Program-made: the position numbers and the translations under genes
The notes under the pieces: model-generated
What the model saw: only the letters and a program-made list of their open reading frames with translations
Told to the model about the DNA's origin: nothing
Databases searched by the model: none
Shown: positions 16,680 through 24,569 of the stretch, one piece after another
How the letters are laid out: each line of letters starts with the position of its first letter
How positions within the stretch are numbered: the stretch's first letter is position 1
NCBI RefSeq assembly: GCF_023617245.1
Contig: NZ_CP067396.1
Coordinates: 4,154,001-4,218,000 of the forward strand
Reading direction: 5' to 3'
Source of the DNA: Lysobacter enzymogenes
Lineage (GTDB): Bacteria; Pseudomonadota; Gammaproteobacteria; Xanthomonadales; Xanthomonadaceae
DNA length: 64,000 bases

Positions 16680-17480
16680 ATGAGCACGCCCGTCACCTGG
16701 GCCATCCAGACCAATTTCATCGCCGACGAGCAGATCCGCAGGGTCTGGTCCGCCGCCGAAGACGCCGGCGCGCGCGTGCAGGACGTTCTCGTCGTCCCGT
16801 TCTCCGACGAACTCGGCAACGAGGTGCCGCCGCTCGACGGCGTGGTGATTCCCTACGGCGCGACCAAGCTCACCCGGCTGGCGCAAAAGCGCGGCTGGCG
16901 CGGGCTGTGCTTCGATGAAGCGGCGTTCCGGGTCGACGCCTGGAACCGCCATCGCGACGACATGCTCAACCAACACGTGCGCCAGATGAGCGTGCGCGAG
17001 TGCATGGCCGCGATGCAGGACGAAGACGAGGACAGCCGGTGGTTCGTGCGCCCGGTGCAGGACCTCAAGCATTTCGACGGCACGGTGACCGTCGCGCGCG
17101 AGATCCGCCGCTGGATGAGCAGCGTGGACTCGGGCAACTACAGCTTCGACGGCGACACCGAGGTGATCGTGGCGCCGGTGCAGAAGCTGCACGGCGAGTG
17201 GCGCTTCTTCGTGGTCGACGGGCAGGTCGTGGACGGCTCGTCGTACCGCATCGCCGGGCAGCGCCTGGCCAACGCGGTGGCGCGGCCGGAACTGTACGAG
17301 ACGGCGCAGTCGCTGGCCGACGGCTGGCTGCCGCACCGCACCTGCGTCATGGACGTGGCGCTGACCGACGAAGGCTACAAGGTGATCGAGTTCAACACCT
17401 TCAACTCGTCGGGGTTCTACGCGCACGACATCGAGAAGATCGTCGCCGCGGTCACCCGCCACTTCGCGACGCAGGCATGA
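16680..17480 (+). CDS. ATP-grasp domain protein
   Basis: A 266-residue protein. The N-terminal half resembles a pre-ATP-grasp domain (ATKLTRLAQKRGWRGLCFD), then WFVRPVQDLKHFDG and, near the end, CVMDVALTDEGYKVIEFNTFNSSGFY, which matches the metal-binding end of ATP-grasp enzymes (Asp then Glu-x-Asn). DUF4343-type ATP-grasp proteins have this form and are thought to make amide bonds; the substrate is unknown. The downstream gene overlaps its stop by ATGA, so the two products are made together. Confidence 0.8.
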   Translation: MSTPVTWAIQTNFIADEQIRRVWSAAEDAGARVQDVLVVPFSDELGNEVPPLDGVVIPYGATKLTRLAQKRGWRGLCFDEAAFRVDAWNRHRDDMLNQHVRQMSVRECMAAMQDEDEDSRWFVRPVQDLKHFDGTVTVAREIRRWMSSVDSGNYSFDGDTEVIVAPVQKLHGEWRFFVVDGQVVDGSSYRIAGQRLANAVARPELYETAQSLADGWLPHRTCVMDVALTDEGYKVIEFNTFNSSGFYAHDIEKIVAAVTRHFATQA

Positions 17481-17821
17481 GCGAGGCGGCGCTGGCGCGG
17501 GCGGAACGGTGGTACGGCGCGGCGCTCGCCGCGCCGCTGCGCGCGTTCGTGCTCGCCCACGGCGGGCGCGAGATCGGCGCGGTGCGGTTGTATCCGGCCG
17601 ACGAGATCGTCGAGCGCAACGAAACCTACGAGACCCGCGAATACTGTCCGGGCTATCTGACCGTCGGCGACGACGGCGGCGGCCGCGCGGTCGTGGTGCA
17701 CGCCGCGCTGACGCCGCCGACCGTGTTCGTGGTCGGGCACGGCAGCATGAGCGAGGCGGATTTCGTCGCGGTCGGCAGCGGCTTGCAGGCGTGGATCGAA
17801 GGCGGCTGCGCGATGGACTGA
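17477..17821 (+). CDS. SMI1/KNR4-like small protein coupled to the ATP-grasp gene
   Basis: A 114-residue protein starting in the ATGA overlap with the ATP-grasp gene. The middle, RLYPADEIVERNETYETREYCPGYLTVGDDGGG, has the look of SMI1/KNR4 (SUKH) domains, in which a leucine/tyrosine-led segment is followed by an acidic Gly-rich turn. SUKH proteins include toxin-immunity proteins, but no toxin is beside it. The assignment is by motif appearance only. Confidence 0.7.
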   Translation: MSEAALARAERWYGAALAAPLRAFVLAHGGREIGAVRLYPADEIVERNETYETREYCPGYLTVGDDGGGRAVVVHAALTPPTVFVVGHGSMSEADFVAVGSGLQAWIEGGCAMD

Positions 17822-17892
17822 GAGCCGCATCGGCGGACGCCAAGTTCTGCCGCAATCGCAGCGAACTGTCCCGATCCGCACGGCCTGCTGCC

Positions 17893-18340
17893 GTGGGAGG
17901 GGCTTCAGTCCCGACGCTTTCGGCTCAGGTCGTGGCGAACGGATCGGAAAGCGTCGGGCCTGAAGGCCCTCCCACACTCGGCAAGCCCGTCCCGCTTCAC
18001 CCAGCGCGAAACTCGCGCACGATCTCGAGGAGGCCGACGACTGTGGGAGGGGCTTCAGCCCCGACGTTTTCGGCTCAGGTCGCGGCGAACGGATCGGAAA
18101 GCGTCGGGCCTGAAGGCCTTCCCACACTCGGCGGGCCCATCCCGCTTCACTCAGCGCGAAACTCGCGCACGATCTCGATGAGCCCGACGACTGTGAGAGG
18201 GGCTTCAGCCCCGACGCTTTCGGCTCAGGTCGCGGCGAACGGCTCGGAAAGCGTCGGGCCTGAAGGCCTTCCCACACTCGGCGGGCCCATCCCGCTTCAC
18301 TCAGCGCGAAACTCGCGCACGATCTCGATGAGCCCGACGA
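17893..18340. repeat. 150-bp tandem triplication containing class 2 palindromes and a gene 3' end
   Basis: Three consecutive copies. The marker TTCACnCAGCGCGAAACTCG begins at 17996, 18146 and 18296, exactly 150 bases apart. Each unit holds one class 2 palindrome (GTGGGAGGGGCTTCAG ... CTGAAGGCCnTCCCAC) and a 40-base copy of the last codons of the minus-strand gene that ends at 18297. The unit farthest from the gene (leftmost) is the most diverged. Confidence 0.95.
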
Positions 18341-18650
18341 TGTGATCGTTGAGCGCGTCCAGTTCCTCCGCCGGCACCCACCACTCGGTGTGGTGCGCGC
18401 CGCCGACCTTCTGGATCGGGTAGCGGGCCATGAACTGCGCGTCGACCTCGAAACGGGTCACCGCGCCGTAGCCGCTGTCCTTGACGTTCCAGCGCCCGGC
18501 GATCTCGGCGGCGTAACGCTCGTTGGTCACCGGATAGAAGATCGGCTGCTCCGGCAACCGCGGCGGCCAGCGCTTGAAGGCGTTCTCGCGTAGGCGGGCC
18601 AGCTCGTTGGGGCCGACCGGGCGGTACAGGGTGATGGTGTTGCCTTGCAT
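18297..18650 (-). CDS. ADP-ribosylation/crystallin J1-like small protein
   Basis: A 117-residue protein with TITLYRPVGPNELARL at the N-terminus and RLPEQPIFYPVTNERYAAEIA, then VTRFEVDAQFMARY and GGAHHTEWWVPAEELDALN. Proteins of this form in Xanthomonas and other proteobacteria carry the label ADP-ribosylation/crystallin J1, which says little about function. The final 40 coding bases are duplicated twice downstream in a 150-bp tandem array. No signal peptide or membrane span. Confidence 0.75.
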   Translation of the reverse strand: MQGNTITLYRPVGPNELARLRENAFKRWPPRLPEQPIFYPVTNERYAAEIAGRWNVKDSGYGAVTRFEVDAQFMARYPIQKVGGAHHTEWWVPAEELDALNDHIVGLIEIVREFRAE

Positions 18651-18667
18651 GGCACGAATCCTTGTGT

Positions 18668-18696
18668 AAGAAAAACGGCCGCGTTCTCGCGGCCGT
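18668..18696 (-). terminator. Terminator upstream of the crystallin J1-like gene
   Basis: On the minus strand ACGGCCGCG-AGAA-CGCGGCCGT is followed by TTTTCTT. It probably ends the purT transcript unit lying to the right (read leftward), and could also act as a leader hairpin for the gene starting 20 bases later. Confidence 0.75.
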
Positions 18697-18758
18697 GCGC
18701 AGGGTAAACCAGGAGGCGGGAGCGAGCCACCACCCCGCCCGCGCCCCGCACCCGGGCT

Positions 18759-18848
18759 GTTGTGGGAGGGGCTTCAGCCCCGACGCTCTTTAAGGTCGCG
18801 ACGCGACCGGAATGCGAAGCATCGGGGCTGAAGCCCCTCCCACAAAAA
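18759..18848. repeat. Class 2 interspersed palindrome
   Basis: TGTTGTGGGAGGGGCTTCAGCCCC at the left and GGGGCTGAAGCCCCTCCCACA at the right around a 45-base loop with GACGCTCTTTAAGGTCGC. Confidence 0.9.
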
Positions 18849-18868
18849 ACAATTCCCTCCGCGTGCGC

Positions 18869-19315
18869 TTACTTCGGTTTGCCTTCGCTCGCGATCACCG
18901 GCGACGGCGCGTCCGGCACCGCCGGCGCGGGCGCGTCCGGCGCGGGCACCACCGGCGGCGATTGCGGTTGCGCCGGCGACGACGCCGGCGCGGCGGCAGG
19001 CATGGACGCCGCCGCGGCCGGTTTCGCCGCCGGACGCGGCGCGTTGCGCGGGCCGAAGCCGAACGAGCCCTCGCCGTGCGCGGATACGATCATCCGCACC
19101 ATGTTGCCGGGCACCATCAGTTCCAGGGTCAGGTCGCGGCCTTCGGAGGTGCGGCCTTCCAGGGTCATCTCGGTGAAAGCGCCGCCGGTGTCGATCTCCT
19201 TGCACAGCACATGCGGGCCGCCGGGGCCGTCGAGCAGGTAGGGGCGGATGGCCTCGCCCAGCGCCTCCAGCGCCTGCGGGAAGAAGAACACGGCGTAGCC
19301 CTGGGTCTCGTTCAT
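18869..19315 (-). CDS. Protein of unknown function with Pro/Ala-rich tail
   Basis: A 148-residue protein. The first 90 residues form a compact domain (AVFFFPQALEALGEAIRPYL, then GGPHVLCKEIDTGGAFTEMTLEG and RMIVSAHGEGSFGFGPR). The last 55 are a Pro/Ala-rich low-complexity tail. No signal peptide. I do not recognise the domain. It lies 40 bases downstream of purT on the same strand, so probably shares its transcript. Confidence 0.75.
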   Translation of the reverse strand: MNETQGYAVFFFPQALEALGEAIRPYLLDGPGGPHVLCKEIDTGGAFTEMTLEGRTSEGRDLTLELMVPGNMVRMIVSAHGEGSFGFGPRNAPRPAAKPAAAASMPAAAPASSPAQPQSPPVVPAPDAPAPAVPDAPSPVIASEGKPK

Positions 19316-19355
19316 CGTCGCTCCGGTGCGAAGGGTCGTGCGGCTTGGACCACGA

Positions 19356-20570
19356 TCAGCGCAATTCGATCCGCAACTGCGCGGCGGCTTCGCGCGCCTT
19401 GGCGCGGGCCTCGTCGATGTCGCCGCCGAGGGCCAAGGTCACCGCGACGCGGCGGTGGCCTTCCACCCGCGGCTTGCCGAACAGGCGCAGTTGGGTGTCG
19501 ACCTGGCCCAGCGCCGCGTCGACGCCGGAGAACACCGGCACGCCGTGGCCCTGCGCCAGCACCGCGCAGGACGCGGACGGGCCGTGTTCGCGGATGGTCG
19601 GGATCGGCAGGCCGAGGATCGCGCGCGCATGCAGTGCGAATTCGCTCAGGTCCTGCGAGATCAGGGTGACCAGGCCGGTGTCGTGCGGGCGCGGCGAGAC
19701 CTCGCTGAACCAGACCTCGTCGCCCTTGACGAACAATTCCACGCCGAACACGCCGAAGCCGCCGAGGTCGTCGGTGATGGCGCGGGCGATCTCCTGCGCG
19801 CGCGCCAGCGCCACCGGGTTCATCGGCTGCGGCTGCCAGCTCTCGCGGTAATCGCCGTCGCGCTGCAGGTGGCCGATCGGCGCGCAGAAGGTGGTGCCGC
19901 CGGCGTGGCGCACGGTCAGCAGGGTGATTTCGTAGTCGAAGTCGATGAAGCCCTCGACGATGACCCGGCCGGCGCCGGCGCGGCCGCCGGTCTGGGCGTA
20001 GTCCCAGGCCTTGTCGATGTCGGCGTCGCCGCGCACGAGGCTCTGGCCCTTGCCGGAGGACGACATCACCGGCTTGACCACGCACGGCAGGCCGATCTCG
20101 GCCACGGCGGCGCGGTAGTCTTCGCGCGTGTCGACGAAGCGGTACGGCGAGGTCGCCAGCTTCAAGGTCTCGGCAGCGAGGCGGCGGATGCCTTCGCGGT
20201 CCATGGTCAGGCGCGCGGCGCGCGCGGTCGGGATGATCCTGGTAGGAGCCACACGGGTGTCGCTGCCGCGGCGGGCGAACTCGTCTTCCAGCTCGACCAG
20301 GGTCTGGGTGTGGATCGCCTCGATCTCCGGCACGATCAGGTTCGGCCGCTCGGCCGCGATCAGCGCGCGCACGGCCTGGCCGTCGAGCATGTCGAGCACG
20401 TGGCTGCGGTGCGCCACCTGCATCGCCGGCGCGTCGGCGTAGCGGTCGGCGGCGATCACTTCCACGCCGAAGCGCTGCAGCTCGATCGCCACCTCCTTGC
20501 CCAGTTCGCCCGACCCGAGCAGGAGCACGCGGTAAGCGTGCGGGGACAACGGCGTGCCGAGCGTGGTCAT
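19356..20570 (-). CDS. purT: Formate-dependent phosphoribosylglycinamide formyltransferase
   Basis: A 404-residue ATP-grasp enzyme making formyl-GAR from GAR, formate and ATP in purine synthesis. Motifs: LLLGSGELGKEVAIELQRFG (substrate-binding N-domain), PEIEAIHTQTL, the ATP-grasp part CVVKPVMSSSGKGQS, GFIDFDYEITLLTVR, and FGVELFVKGDEVWFSEVSPRPHDTG. Length fits PurT (about 390-400). A TTG three codons upstream is also open, but GAGG is nine bases before the ATG used here. This enzyme is an alternative to folate-dependent PurN. Confidence 0.96.
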   Translation of the reverse strand: MTTLGTPLSPHAYRVLLLGSGELGKEVAIELQRFGVEVIAADRYADAPAMQVAHRSHVLDMLDGQAVRALIAAERPNLIVPEIEAIHTQTLVELEDEFARRGSDTRVAPTRIIPTARAARLTMDREGIRRLAAETLKLATSPYRFVDTREDYRAAVAEIGLPCVVKPVMSSSGKGQSLVRGDADIDKAWDYAQTGGRAGAGRVIVEGFIDFDYEITLLTVRHAGGTTFCAPIGHLQRDGDYRESWQPQPMNPVALARAQEIARAITDDLGGFGVFGVELFVKGDEVWFSEVSPRPHDTGLVTLISQDLSEFALHARAILGLPIPTIREHGPSASCAVLAQGHGVPVFSGVDAALGQVDTQLRLFGKPRVEGHRRVAVTLALGGDIDEARAKAREAAAQLRIELR

Positions 20571-20682
20571 GGCGTGCAACCTCGAAAACGGTGGGGGCGG
20601 ATGAGCCTAGTCTAACTTTCCGCGTCCGCCGCGGCCTTGCCGGGCTATGGCGGCGGCGGGGGCGCATGCGATGCTGTGGCTC

Positions 20683-21687
20683 ATGTCCCCCGCGTCCGAA
20701 CGGCACGCCGAGCGTGCCGCCGCCCCTGCTGTCTCCGCCGTCCCGGGCGCCGCGCGCGCGCCGCGCCGCTGGCGTTGGCTGGCCGCCGGCGCGCTGCTCG
20801 CGGCCGCGCTGGCCGGCGGGCTGGCGTGGTGGCGCGCGCAGCGCGCGCAGCCGCCGTCGCCGGGCAGCCGCGAGCTGGCCGGGATGCTGCTGGACCCGCA
20901 GCTGTCGGAGATCAGCGGCCTGGCCGCCTCGCGCCGCCACCCCGGCGTGCTGTGGATGCACGACGACGGCGGCAACCCCGAGCGCCTGTTCGCCGTGGCC
21001 GAGAACGGCGACCGCCTGGCCACCGCGCGGATCGAGGGCGCGATCAAGACCGACTGGGAGGACATGGCCGCCTTCGAGCTCGACGGCCGCCATTACCTGC
21101 TGATCGCCGACACCGGCGACAACGGCGGGCTGCGCCGCAGCCTGCAACTGCACGTCATCGAAGAACCCGACAAGATCGAGAACGCGCGGCTCAAGCCGGC
21201 CTGGTCGATCGCCTTCCGCTGGCCCGACGGCGCGCGCGACTGCGAGGCCGTCGCGGTGGACGTGGCGCGCCGCCAGGTCCTGCTGATTTCCAAGAAGCGC
21301 CAGCCGCCGGAGCTGTTCTCGCTGCCGCTGATGCCGGCCGGCAACGCGCTGCAGACCGCGACCCGGCTCGGCGAGCTGGCCGGCATTCCCGAGCCGGACG
21401 CGCAGTTGCGCCAGAACAACCCGTTCCGGGCCAGGATCCAGGGCCAGGTCACCGCCGCCGACGTCTCGCCCGACGGCCGCACCCTGGCGGTGATGACCTA
21501 CCGCTACCTGTTGTTGTACCCGCGCCAGCCGCAGCAGGACTGGGCCCAGGCCGTGGCCGGCCCGCCGCGGGTCAGCGAACTGCCGTGGCTGCCGCAGGCC
21601 GAGGCCCTGGGCTGGTCGGCCGATGGCCGGTTCCTCTACGCCACCGGCGAGTTCATCCCGGCGCCGCTGTACCGGATCGCCCCGTAA
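20683..21687 (+). CDS. Membrane-anchored beta-propeller-like protein
   Basis: A protein of about 334 residues (in-frame starts at 20647 and 20671 would add 12 or 4). One N-terminal transmembrane helix (WRWLAAGALLAAALAGGLAWW) anchors it. The large outer domain has repeats in the style of a propeller: LSEISGLAASRRHPGVLWMH, WEDMAAFELDGRHYLLIADTGDN, DCEAVAVDVARRQVLLIS and VTAADVSPDGRTLAVMTYR. These recall SdiA-regulated or YncE-like propellers. The function is not known. It is divergent from purT with about 110 bases between. Confidence 0.75.
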   Translation: MSPASERHAERAAAPAVSAVPGAARAPRRWRWLAAGALLAAALAGGLAWWRAQRAQPPSPGSRELAGMLLDPQLSEISGLAASRRHPGVLWMHDDGGNPERLFAVAENGDRLATARIEGAIKTDWEDMAAFELDGRHYLLIADTGDNGGLRRSLQLHVIEEPDKIENARLKPAWSIAFRWPDGARDCEAVAVDVARRQVLLISKKRQPPELFSLPLMPAGNALQTATRLGELAGIPEPDAQLRQNNPFRARIQGQVTAADVSPDGRTLAVMTYRYLLLYPRQPQQDWAQAVAGPPRVSELPWLPQAEALGWSADGRFLYATGEFIPAPLYRIAP

Positions 21688-21703
21688 ACCGGTTCACTTC
21701 CTG

Positions 21704-21855
21704 CAGTAGCGGCGCGAGCCGCGAGCAACCGCAGCGACGCACGCAAGCGCCCTCCCCGAAGCCCGTCCAATCGGACGCTTCCCCGATCCAGCTCCCAACA
21801 GTTCCGCCGCCAGCGGCCACCCCGCGGTCGCGGCTCGCGCCGCTCCTACACAGCG
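21704..21855. repeat. Class 1 interspersed palindrome pair
   Basis: GTAGCGGCGCGAGCCGCGAGC near 21708 and GCGGTCGCGGCTCGCGCCGCTCCTAC near 21830, separated by about 95 bases. Confidence 0.8.
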
Positions 21856-21895
21856 GCTCCGGGCCCCATCGTCCCGACCGACGGCCGCTGACGAC

Positions 21896-21918
21896 TTGAT
21901 ATCAATATGATATCAATA
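21896..21918. promoter_or_regulatory. Putative operator: two TGATATCA palindromes 11 bp apart
   Basis: TTGATATCAATATGATATCAAT contains two perfect 8-base palindromes (21897-21904 and 21908-21915), centre to centre 11 bases, one helix turn. It lies 30 bases before the SPFH gene in an otherwise GC-rich gap. Such tandem sites are typical for ribbon-helix-helix dimers, and a gene for such a protein is third in this operon, so autoregulation is a fair inference. Confidence 0.65.
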
Positions 21919-21946
21919 CCCATCAGAACCCCAAGGACGAGCCGCC

Positions 21947-22819
21947 ATGAAAGAAAACCCGATCCAGTCCCTGCCCGGCATCCCGGCCCTGCTCGTCCTG
22001 CTGCTGGTCCTGCTCGGCTGCGGCTACGGCTTCATCGCCACCGTCACCGGCCCCGACAGCCCGGTCACCTGGGGCGCGCTCGCCTTCGTCGCGCTCGCCG
22101 TGCTGGCCCTGGTCTGCCTGGCCGGCCTGTACATGGTCGAGCCCAACCAGGCCGCGGTGCTGAGCCTGTTCGGCAAGTACGTCGGCACGGTCAAGGACAA
22201 CGGCCTGCGCTGGAACAATCCGCTGTACGCCAAGCGCAAGGTCAGCCAGCGCGTGCGCAACTTCGAGAGCGGCAAGCTCAAGGTCAACGAACTCGACGGC
22301 AGCCCGATCGAGATCGCCGCGGTGATCGTGTGGCAGGTGGTGGATTCGGCCGAAGCGGTCTACAACGTCGACGATTACGAAACCTTCGTCCACATCCAGT
22401 CCGAATCGGCGCTGCGCGCGATGGCCACCAGCTATCCCTACGACCAGCACGAGGACGGCCAGCTGTCGCTGCGCAGCCACGCCAGCGAAATCTCGCTGCA
22501 CCTCAAGCAGGAACTGCAGGAACGCCTCGCCGACGCCGGCGTCGACATCATCGACGCGCGCATCAGCCACCTCGCCTACGCGGCCGAGATCGCCCAGGCG
22601 ATGCTGCAGCGCCAGCAGGCCAACGCGGTGATCGCCGCGCGCACCCGCATCGTCGCCGGCGCGGTCGGCATGGTCGAGATGGCCCTGGCCGAACTGCAGA
22701 AGAACGGCGTGGTCCAGCTCGACGAGGAGCGCAAGGCGCAGATGGTCAGCAACCTGCTGGTGGTGCTGTGCGGCGAGCGCGGCACCCAGCCGATCGTCAA
22801 CACCGGCAGCCTGTACTGA
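21947..22819 (+). CDS. SPFH domain membrane protein
   Basis: A 290-residue protein with two hydrophobic helices at about residues 12-32 and 40-62, then the SPFH (band 7) domain starting VEPNQAAVLSLFGKYVGTVKDNGLRW. Later motifs, LPSPI-like DGSPIEIAAVIVWQVVD and VHIQSESALRAMATSYPYD, are typical of the stomatin/HflK side of the family. These proteins build large membrane scaffolds. An AAGGA ribosome site is present. It heads a four-gene operon that also codes for a small membrane protein, a ribbon-helix-helix protein and a DUF4177-like protein. Confidence 0.9.
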   Translation: MKENPIQSLPGIPALLVLLLVLLGCGYGFIATVTGPDSPVTWGALAFVALAVLALVCLAGLYMVEPNQAAVLSLFGKYVGTVKDNGLRWNNPLYAKRKVSQRVRNFESGKLKVNELDGSPIEIAAVIVWQVVDSAEAVYNVDDYETFVHIQSESALRAMATSYPYDQHEDGQLSLRSHASEISLHLKQELQERLADAGVDIIDARISHLAYAAEIAQAMLQRQQANAVIAARTRIVAGAVGMVEMALAELQKNGVVQLDEERKAQMVSNLLVVLCGERGTQPIVNTGSLY

Positions 22820-22829
22820 GGACCGCGCG

Positions 22830-23201
22830 ATGAACCTGCCCGACAACGCGCTGGTGCTGCCGCTGATCATGGCGGTCAGCGGCCTGCCGGTGCTGGTCGC
22901 CGCGGTGCTGGTCGCGCGCGGCAACCTGCGCCTGATCAACGGCCTGGACGCCGCGCGCCTGCGCGACCCGGCCGCCGCGGCCGCGCGCTTCGCCCGGCTG
23001 CTGGCGCTGGTGGCGATCTCGATGTTCCTGGCCGCGCTGGGTTTCTACTGGGCCCACGGCGACTACAACCGCATCCTCGTCGTCACCGTGCTGCTGCTGG
23101 TCTCGGTCAACGGCCTGGCGGCGACGATGCTGATCGCGCTGTCGCGGCTCAAGCGCGACTATCGCGCCCCGCGCGACGACCCGCGGACCGGCCGCCGGTG
23201 A
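22830..23201 (+). CDS. Small three-helix membrane protein of the SPFH operon
   Basis: A 123-residue protein. Three transmembrane helices are predicted by eye: about residues 8-28 (LVLPLIMAVSGLPVLVAAVL), 56-75 and 84-105, with a basic C-terminal tail. It starts 10 bases after the SPFH gene, using the TGAGGA overlapping that gene's stop as ribosome site. The next gene overlaps its stop (GTGA). I do not recognise the family; it is likely an SPFH partner. Confidence 0.78.
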   Translation: MNLPDNALVLPLIMAVSGLPVLVAAVLVARGNLRLINGLDAARLRDPAAAAARFARLLALVAISMFLAALGFYWAHGDYNRILVVTVLLLVSVNGLAATMLIALSRLKRDYRAPRDDPRTGRR

Positions 23202-23395
23202 GCGAGAAGAAAGCCTATCCGCTGCGGATCAACGCCGAGGTCCTGGCCGCGGCGCAACGCTGGGCCGACGACGAGTTGCGTTCGCTCAACGCCCAGATCG
23301 AATATGTGCTGCGCGAGGCGCTGCGCAGGAACGGCCGCTTGCCGCGCCAGCAACCGCCGCCGTCGCCGCCCCCATCGCCCGAGGAAGACGCATGA
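23198..23395 (+). CDS. Arc-like ribbon-helix-helix DNA-binding protein
   Basis: A 65-residue protein. AYPLRINAEVLAAAQRWADD then LRSLNAQIEYVLREALRRNG has the beta strand plus two helices of Arc/MetJ regulators, including the Leu-Arg-Ile strand that would contact bases. A Pro/Ser-rich tail follows. The GTG start overlaps the stop of the previous gene. Two TGATATCA sites at the head of the operon fit a target for this fold. In several proteobacteria the same kind of protein is found beside SPFH genes. Not evidently an antitoxin: no toxin gene is adjacent. Confidence 0.82.
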   Translation: MSEKKAYPLRINAEVLAAAQRWADDELRSLNAQIEYVLREALRRNGRLPRQQPPPSPPPSPEEDA

Positions 23396-23571
23396 ACCCG
23401 CAATGGAAGCACCTGGTCGTCGAACTGACCTACAAACTGTTCGAAGCGCCGATGCGCGAGCGCATCCAGGAAGAACTCGACCGCCAGGGCGCGCAAGGCT
23501 GGGAACTGGTCGCGGTGGAGCACGATCCGGGCGTGCTCGGCACCCGGCTGTATTTCAAGCGGCCGGGCTGA
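23392..23571 (+). CDS. DUF4177-like small protein
   Basis: A 59-residue protein that starts in an ATGA overlap with the ribbon-helix-helix gene. It reads MNPQWKHLVVELTYKLFEAP and later LDRQGAQGWELVAVEHD, then a final strand TRLYFKRPG. The phrase LN/LDxxGxxGWELVAV is the mark of DUF4177 proteins, which are small alpha-beta folds of unknown role. It is the last gene of the SPFH operon; a single class 1 palindrome follows. Confidence 0.8.
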   Translation: MNPQWKHLVVELTYKLFEAPMRERIQEELDRQGAQGWELVAVEHDPGVLGTRLYFKRPG

Positions 23572-23608
23572 GCGGCGGCATAGATTCGAAGCGTTCGCGG
23601 TATCTGGG

Positions 23609-23643
23609 GTGTCGCGGTCGCGGCTTGCGTCGCTCCTACAGGG
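23609..23643. repeat. Single class 1 palindrome arm
   Basis: TGTCGCGGTCGCGGCTTGCGTCGCTCCTACAG. Only one arm is seen; the inverted partner is missing. Confidence 0.75.
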
Positions 23644-23746
23644 AGCGGCCGCAGCTCCGCCCCGCCTGCAACATCGCGACCATGACGCAAGCCCGCTCCC
23701 CCGCGCTGCCATGGCAACGTTCCGCCATGCGCGCTACCCTGCCCGC

Positions 23747-24553
23747 ATGCGCGGACACGGCCACGTCCTGATCAACACCCCGGACATCGAACTCTGGCCC
23801 GGCGGCCTGCTGCGCGCGCGCAGCAACGCCGACGCCCGCGCCCTGGCGCGCGCGCGCCACGTGCTGCGGCGCAAGCGCGACGGCCGCTTCCTCGCCGCCG
23901 ACCTGCCCGAGGGCGTGCTGCCGCTGGTGCACCGGCTGATGCGCGAGGACGGCATCGACGCCGCGCTGGACGCGCTCGAACGCATCGTCGACTACCGCCG
24001 CGAAGGCTTGCTGCGGGTCGCCGAACTGCCGCTGGACCGGCTCGAACAGCGTCTCGACGCGCTCGGCCTCGACGCCGCCGATTACCAGGCGCGCACCGGC
24101 CTGGAGCTGATCGCCGAACCCGACCGCCTGGCCCTGGCCGGCTTCGACCGCTACCGGCGGCCGCTGTGGCTGCATCCGGCCGCCGCGCGCGCCTGGACCC
24201 ACCTGCGCGACGCGGCCCTGCGCGAAGGCATCGCGCTCGAATCGATCTCCGGCTATCGCAGCCACGATTACCAACTGGGCATCTTCGAGCGCAAGCGCGC
24301 GCGCGGCCAAAGTGTCGACGAGATCCTCACCGTCAACGCCGCGCCGGGCTACAGCGAACACCACAGCGGACTGGCGCTGGACATCGGCGCGCCCGGCGAA
24401 CCGCCGGCGGAAGAGTCGTTCGAACGCACGCCCGCCTTCGCCTGGCTGCGCGACCACGCCGGCGGCCACGGCTTCGCGATGAGCTATCCGCGCGGCAACC
24501 CGCACGGCATCGTCTACGAACCCTGGCACTGGCGCTACGCGCCGCCGGCCTGA
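23747..24553 (+). CDS. D-alanyl-D-alanine carboxypeptidase-like M15B (VanY) protein
   Basis: A protein of about 268 residues (an ATG at 23711 is also possible; further upstream the frame runs into a repeat). The C-terminal half has the M15 signature: SISGYRSHDYQLGIFERK, the zinc-ligand segment GYSEHHSGLALDIG (His and Asp), and the last ligand in YEPWHWRY. These enzymes remove the terminal D-Ala from peptidoglycan peptides. The N-terminal 120 residues are a separate helical part without a signal peptide, unlike typical exported VanY, so location is uncertain. A methyltransferase gene follows after 16 bases. Confidence 0.87.
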   Translation: MRGHGHVLINTPDIELWPGGLLRARSNADARALARARHVLRRKRDGRFLAADLPEGVLPLVHRLMREDGIDAALDALERIVDYRREGLLRVAELPLDRLEQRLDALGLDAADYQARTGLELIAEPDRLALAGFDRYRRPLWLHPAAARAWTHLRDAALREGIALESISGYRSHDYQLGIFERKRARGQSVDEILTVNAAPGYSEHHSGLALDIGAPGEPPAEESFERTPAFAWLRDHAGGHGFAMSYPRGNPHGIVYEPWHWRYAPPA

Positions 24554-24569
24554 ACCGCGGGGCGATGCG

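Noticed and set aside
23198..23571. Ribbon-helix-helix plus DUF4177 pair as a toxin-antitoxin system
   Set aside because: The pair lies at the end of an SPFH operon, and DUF4177 has no toxin features. Autoregulation of the operon explains the protein better.
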